Source: Mercurialis annua (taxonomy: Eukaryota; Streptophyta; Magnoliopsida; Malpighiales; Euphorbiaceae). From it: 64,000 nucleotides of DNA. The first letter of the stretch is position 1, and each line of letters starts with the position of its first letter. Both the position numbers and the translations under genes were made by a program. Below are positions 60,947 to 64,000 of the stretch, in pieces. The stretch spans positions 6,326,501 to 6,390,500 of the forward strand of contig NC_065574.1 of NCBI RefSeq assembly GCF_937616625.2, read 5' to 3'. The notes under the pieces were generated by a model, which saw only the letters and a list, made by a program, of their open reading frames with translations, was not told the DNA's origin and did not search any database.

Positions 60947-61617
60947 ATGGCTACTTTCCTAATCCTCAATTCACTATCTCCCGCTCTTCCTATCCACACA
61001 ACAGCCTATGCACGTGCCACCTTCAAGCCTCTGCACGTGCAAACAATCCGCTTCGCCGGCGACGGAAAACCGAGGAGAAGCTTATCGGTAATAACACGTG
61101 CAGCGCCCAGCACAACCACCTATGTTGTCGCATTTTTGATCCCTCTCTCTATGCTTATCGGCACCATCATCACCTCTCTTAGAATTTCTGATAAGCTTGA
61201 CAGAGATTATCTTGAAGAGGTACTTTCACTTTTTGAGCTTTAATTTTCTGCTTGGCTTTGGTTCGCTCTGTTGTGTTTGGGTTGGGAAATTATCTCGGTT
61301 AGTATGGAGTCTTTGCTTATTAATTTTTATGCCCACTAGGTGTTTGATGTAAGTACGCTACTGGGGTTTTGGTTTTTCAATCGCTCATCTATATTAGAAT
61401 AAAATTAGTTAAACTTAAAAGAGTTCATTTGATTATTCAATTCTTAACTTCTGTGGGTTTCTTTTTCTTTCTTGTGGAGTAGCTTGCCATTAATCAGGCA
61501 ATCAGGGATGCTGATGAAGAGGGTGACGACGACGATGGCATTTCTTTGGAGGATGAAGTGAATCAGCGTGCGCTTCAGGGCACAAAGACCCGCAACCGGC
61601 CAAAACGGGAGGCCTAG
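60947..61617 (+). CDS. Small plastid thylakoid protein, HCF153-like
   Basis: Two exons, 60947-61219 and 61483-61617, giving 135 residues. Residues 1-50 look like a chloroplast transit peptide (serine, threonine, arginine and alanine rich, few acids). A single hydrophobic segment follows (TTYVVAFLIPLSMLIGTIITSL, about 56-77), then a stroma-facing acidic tail (RDADEEGDDDDGISLEDE) and a basic end (KTRNRPKREA). Size and layout fit HCF153, a thylakoid protein of 137 residues in Arabidopsis that is needed for cytochrome b6f accumulation. I place it there by architecture rather than by recalled alignment, so the name is tentative. Confidence 0.6.
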
Positions 61618-62219
61618 GTTTCATCTAATATGATTTTTTGTATTAATTTTATTTGCATTTGAATGCACGAGTAGGCAAACATAATGCGGGCTTCATCGTA
61701 TAAAAAGCTGATTGTAACTTCTTAAACCCCTGTAATTTCTAGTGCGCCTCGAGTACAAAGGTAGCTATTCTGCTTTGCTATGGAGCTACATTGTGAATAT
61801 TATTCTTTTACTACACACAAACGTTGTTATCCCATAAGTTATCTTGAAGAAATTATTTTGCTTTTCTTTCACTGATATACCTGCCCATGGGAGATGTTGG
61901 CACCTACAATAAACAGATTACTCGTGCTGGTTCAACGTTCCCATCGTAAAGTATACACAATGTGAGAGCCGGCAAGTTCACCTCCACCTCCATCTGCACC
62001 TTTTATTTCTGCAAATTCCACCATCTTTCTGTATGAACAGAGCAAGAATAAATTTGATGGCTCGACCATGTAAACTCGCCAAACCTACAGATTTCAACCT
62101 CATTTGCTAGCCAATGTAGTAACACACTTATTGATAGATTCACAAATCACAAGCAACGAAAACAGACCTTCTGGATGCCGTATCAAGGTTAAAAGAATAG
62201 TAAATAATTTGTTACTTGT
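61618..62219. other. Convergent intergenic region
   Basis: 3' flanks of the plastid-protein gene and the PPR gene. No gene or notable repeat seen. Confidence 0.5.
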
Positions 62220-64000
62220 TCAAGTTGAGAGAAGTGTGGATCCTTTTGCTCTCAATTTAGATTCCAGACCAAAAAACTTCAATCCGGACACTACTAAGTC
62301 TGCAGTTTTCTTCTTCAGGTGTTCAATCAACATTTCATCATAAACAATTGTCTTTGCTTCTGTTAGAAGTTTCCGCTCTTTCAAACTTACAAACACTTTT
62401 CTTGCCTCTTCCGTTGTCCCATGCTTACACATCCCAGAGAGAATAGCACAACATATAACTTCATTGGGACGACATCCCTCCTGCATCATCTCATTCACCA
62501 CTTCAATAACCTTTTCCGCATCATTAGATCGACATGCATGAAGGATAGTAAGAGCATACTTGAACTCCATAGGTCCACTCGTAACATTGCCTAAGCAGTC
62601 GCGAACAAGCATCATGGCTTCATCAATCTCACCAATATCGCAAAGCCCTTTAGTAAGGGAACAATAGGCAGCAATAGAAGGGAAAGACGACATCTCAATT
62701 ATTTTGTTATGGCATGCACAGGCCTCTTGTATATTTCCATCTTCAACAAAGCATATAATCGCAATACTAAAACTGATCGAGTCGGGTTCAATATTTAAAT
62801 CCTTCATTTCCTCAAAAAGAGATAATGCCTTTTTCACTTCATTTCTTTTGAGGAGTGCCTCCATAAGAACATTGTAGACTGAAACACTTGCATAACCTTT
62901 CGTTTTCAAGTCTTCAAACACTTCTAAAGCTATTGCAGTCCTTTCCTCTTTCCCAACCAGAAAAGAGAAGAATTTGGACATATCATCCTTAACGGAAAAT
63001 CCCAGCCTGTCCATCTGAACAAGCAGCTTGGAAAAATCATCCATATTTTTCAACTCTGCATAACATGTCAACATGGGATTCAGTGTCCTAAAATCTGGCT
63101 CAAGGCCCTCTTCAACCATAACCTGGAAAAGCTTATAAGCCTTATCAACACGCTTCACATTGCACAAACCTTCAATAAGTGAATTGTAGATATCCAGATC
63201 AGCCCTGTACCCAGAATCCACCAAATCCTTCAACAAATCACAAGCTGATCCAACCTTCCCATCACCCACAAATGCTTCAATCAATACTCCATAAATCGCT
63301 CTATCAATCAAAATTTTCTTCTCCTTCATCTCCTTAAACAACTGATACGCCTTCACTACCCTCCCACCTTTACTCAACCCCGTAATCAACGTCACATACG
63401 CCATCACGTCTGGATCCACTCTGTCTCTCTTCATCTCCTCCCAGACCCGCAAACATCCATCCAAATTCCCTTCTCCAACCAACAACCTAACCATTGCAGT
63501 ATACGCAAAAACATCTGGTTTACACAAATTCGTCCTCATCCGTCCTAAAACCTCCATCATTTCCTCGATCCTACCAACTTTACACAACCCTTTTATCAAA
63601 ATCATGTAAGTCACACTATCTTCAACTAACCCACCACTCTTAAAATCATCATAAACCAACAAACCCAAATCCAAATGACCGGTTTTAAATAACGCATCCA
63701 TTATCCGATTATACAAGAACGCCCGAGGTTTAACCCCGAACTTCTTCATCTTTTGATAAACATAATAAACTCTAAGCCCTCTATTAGCATCAGAATGCAT
63801 TCTAATCAAAATCTCAAACTGCTTCTCGGACGGCGGTTTCCCTTGAGAATCCATTAACTCAGGTAACTGATCAGCAGCACGATAAAAGCTATTCCTATTC
63901 AAACAATAAGCAAATGCATTATAAGAAGCAAAATTATGCTGGTACCCTTTTTGCGTACCTGCCCAGTGGAAAAATTTTGAAGCTAAATGAGGGTTAGTTT
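62220..64000 (-). CDS. P-class pentatricopeptide repeat protein, At4g20740-like (5' end outside window)
   Basis: The frame stays open from the window edge to a stop at 62220, so at least 593 residues are present and the N terminus is missing. The first ATG inside the window (63902) is not the start: the frame continues upstream through PHLASKFFHWAGTQKGYQHN, a conserved pre-PPR segment. About a dozen 35-residue PPR motifs follow, for example YNRIMDALFKTGHLDLGLLVYDDF, VTYMILIKGLCKVGRIEEMM and IYNSLIEGLCNVKRVDKAYKLFQ. There is no E, DYW or SMR domain. The C-terminal VVSGLKFFGLESKLRAKG matches the Arabidopsis At4g20740 type. P-class PPR proteins bind organellar RNA and affect its stability, splicing or translation; the RNA target here is unknown. 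Confidence 0.9.
   Translation of the reverse strand, partial: TNPHLASKFFHWAGTQKGYQHNFASYNAFAYCLNRNSFYRAADQLPELMDSQGKPPSEKQFEILIRMHSDANRGLRVYYVYQKMKKFGVKPRAFLYNRIMDALFKTGHLDLGLLVYDDFKSGGLVEDSVTYMILIKGLCKVGRIEEMMEVLGRMRTNLCKPDVFAYTAMVRLLVGEGNLDGCLRVWEEMKRDRVDPDVMAYVTLITGLSKGGRVVKAYQLFKEMKEKKILIDRAIYGVLIEAFVGDGKVGSACDLLKDLVDSGYRADLDIYNSLIEGLCNVKRVDKAYKLFQVMVEEGLEPDFRTLNPMLTCYAELKNMDDFSKLLVQMDRLGFSVKDDMSKFFSFLVGKEERTAIALEVFEDLKTKGYASVSVYNVLMEALLKRNEVKKALSLFEEMKDLNIEPDSISFSIAIICFVEDGNIQEACACHNKIIEMSSFPSIAAYCSLTKGLCDIGEIDEAMMLVRDCLGNVTSGPMEFKYALTILHACRSNDAEKVIEVVNEMMQEGCRPNEVICCAILSGMCKHGTTEEARKVFVSLKERKLLTEAKTIVYDEMLIEHLKKKTADLVVSGLKFFGLESKLRAKGSTLLST

Noticed and set aside
60672..60947. Minus-strand 91-codon frame upstream of the plastid-protein gene
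   Set aside because: Leucine/phenylalanine/tyrosine-rich translation of AT-rich promoter DNA overlapping the start of a real gene.

Overview
This is a 64-kb piece of a nuclear plant genome, almost certainly a eudicot. Genes have GT-AG introns, intergenic DNA is AT-rich, transposons are plentiful, and the genes are plant families: trichome-birefringence-like, dirigent, GRAS, KOBITO1, P-class PPR and a plastid-targeted small protein. The species cannot be fixed from the sequence. Exon joins below were worked out by hand from splice sites and reading frame; every host gene reported keeps an open frame across its joins.

Layout. 0.3-2.9 kb: a TBL/PMR5-type polysaccharide O-acetyltransferase gene (+). 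3.6-4.2 kb: an intronless dirigent gene (+). 4.5-6.2 kb: an SCL3-like GRAS regulator (-) with a 5'-UTR intron. 6.2-12 kb: gene-free DNA with degenerate repeats, a hAT-like MITE, a probable group II intron (organelle-derived) fragment and a fold-back MITE with a 9-bp target duplication. 12.0-32.2 kb: a tandem segmental duplication. Each copy carries a purple acid phosphatase gene (+); copy A also carries a decayed piece of MUS81, and copy B runs into the intact MUS81 gene (-, to 37.2 kb). Intron 2 of phosphatase A is 9.7 kb because it holds a hAT-type MITE (perfect 8-bp target duplication) that contains a CACTA/En-Spm transposon of about 8.2 kb. The CACTA carries an intact-looking accessory transposase gene and a TNP2 transposase gene broken by a 1-bp loss in an A run.

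37-44 kb: a 60-residue gene of unknown function divergent from MUS81, SINE-like remnants, a MITE, and an intronless JINGUBANG-like WD40 gene. 44.7-48.8 kb: a UBP24-like deubiquitinase (-). 49.4-54.3 kb: a MITE with a 10-bp target duplication, then a head-to-tail group of non-autonomous Helitrons. 54.6-60.0 kb: a KOBITO1/ABI8-like glycosyltransferase-like gene (11 exons, +). 60.9-61.6 kb: a small plastid thylakoid protein (HCF153-like). 62.2 kb to the window end: a P-class PPR gene (-), cut by the window edge.

The host genes do not form one pathway. Several touch cell walls or growth (TBL, dirigent, KOBITO1, SCL3), MUS81 acts in DNA repair, and UBP24, KOBITO1 and JINGUBANG homologues have ABA-linked roles in Arabidopsis, but adjacency is probably incidental. 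I found no new biochemical system. The most informative structures are the PAP/MUS81 duplication with its readable breakpoint, the nested transposons in a phosphatase intron, and the Helitron concatemer.
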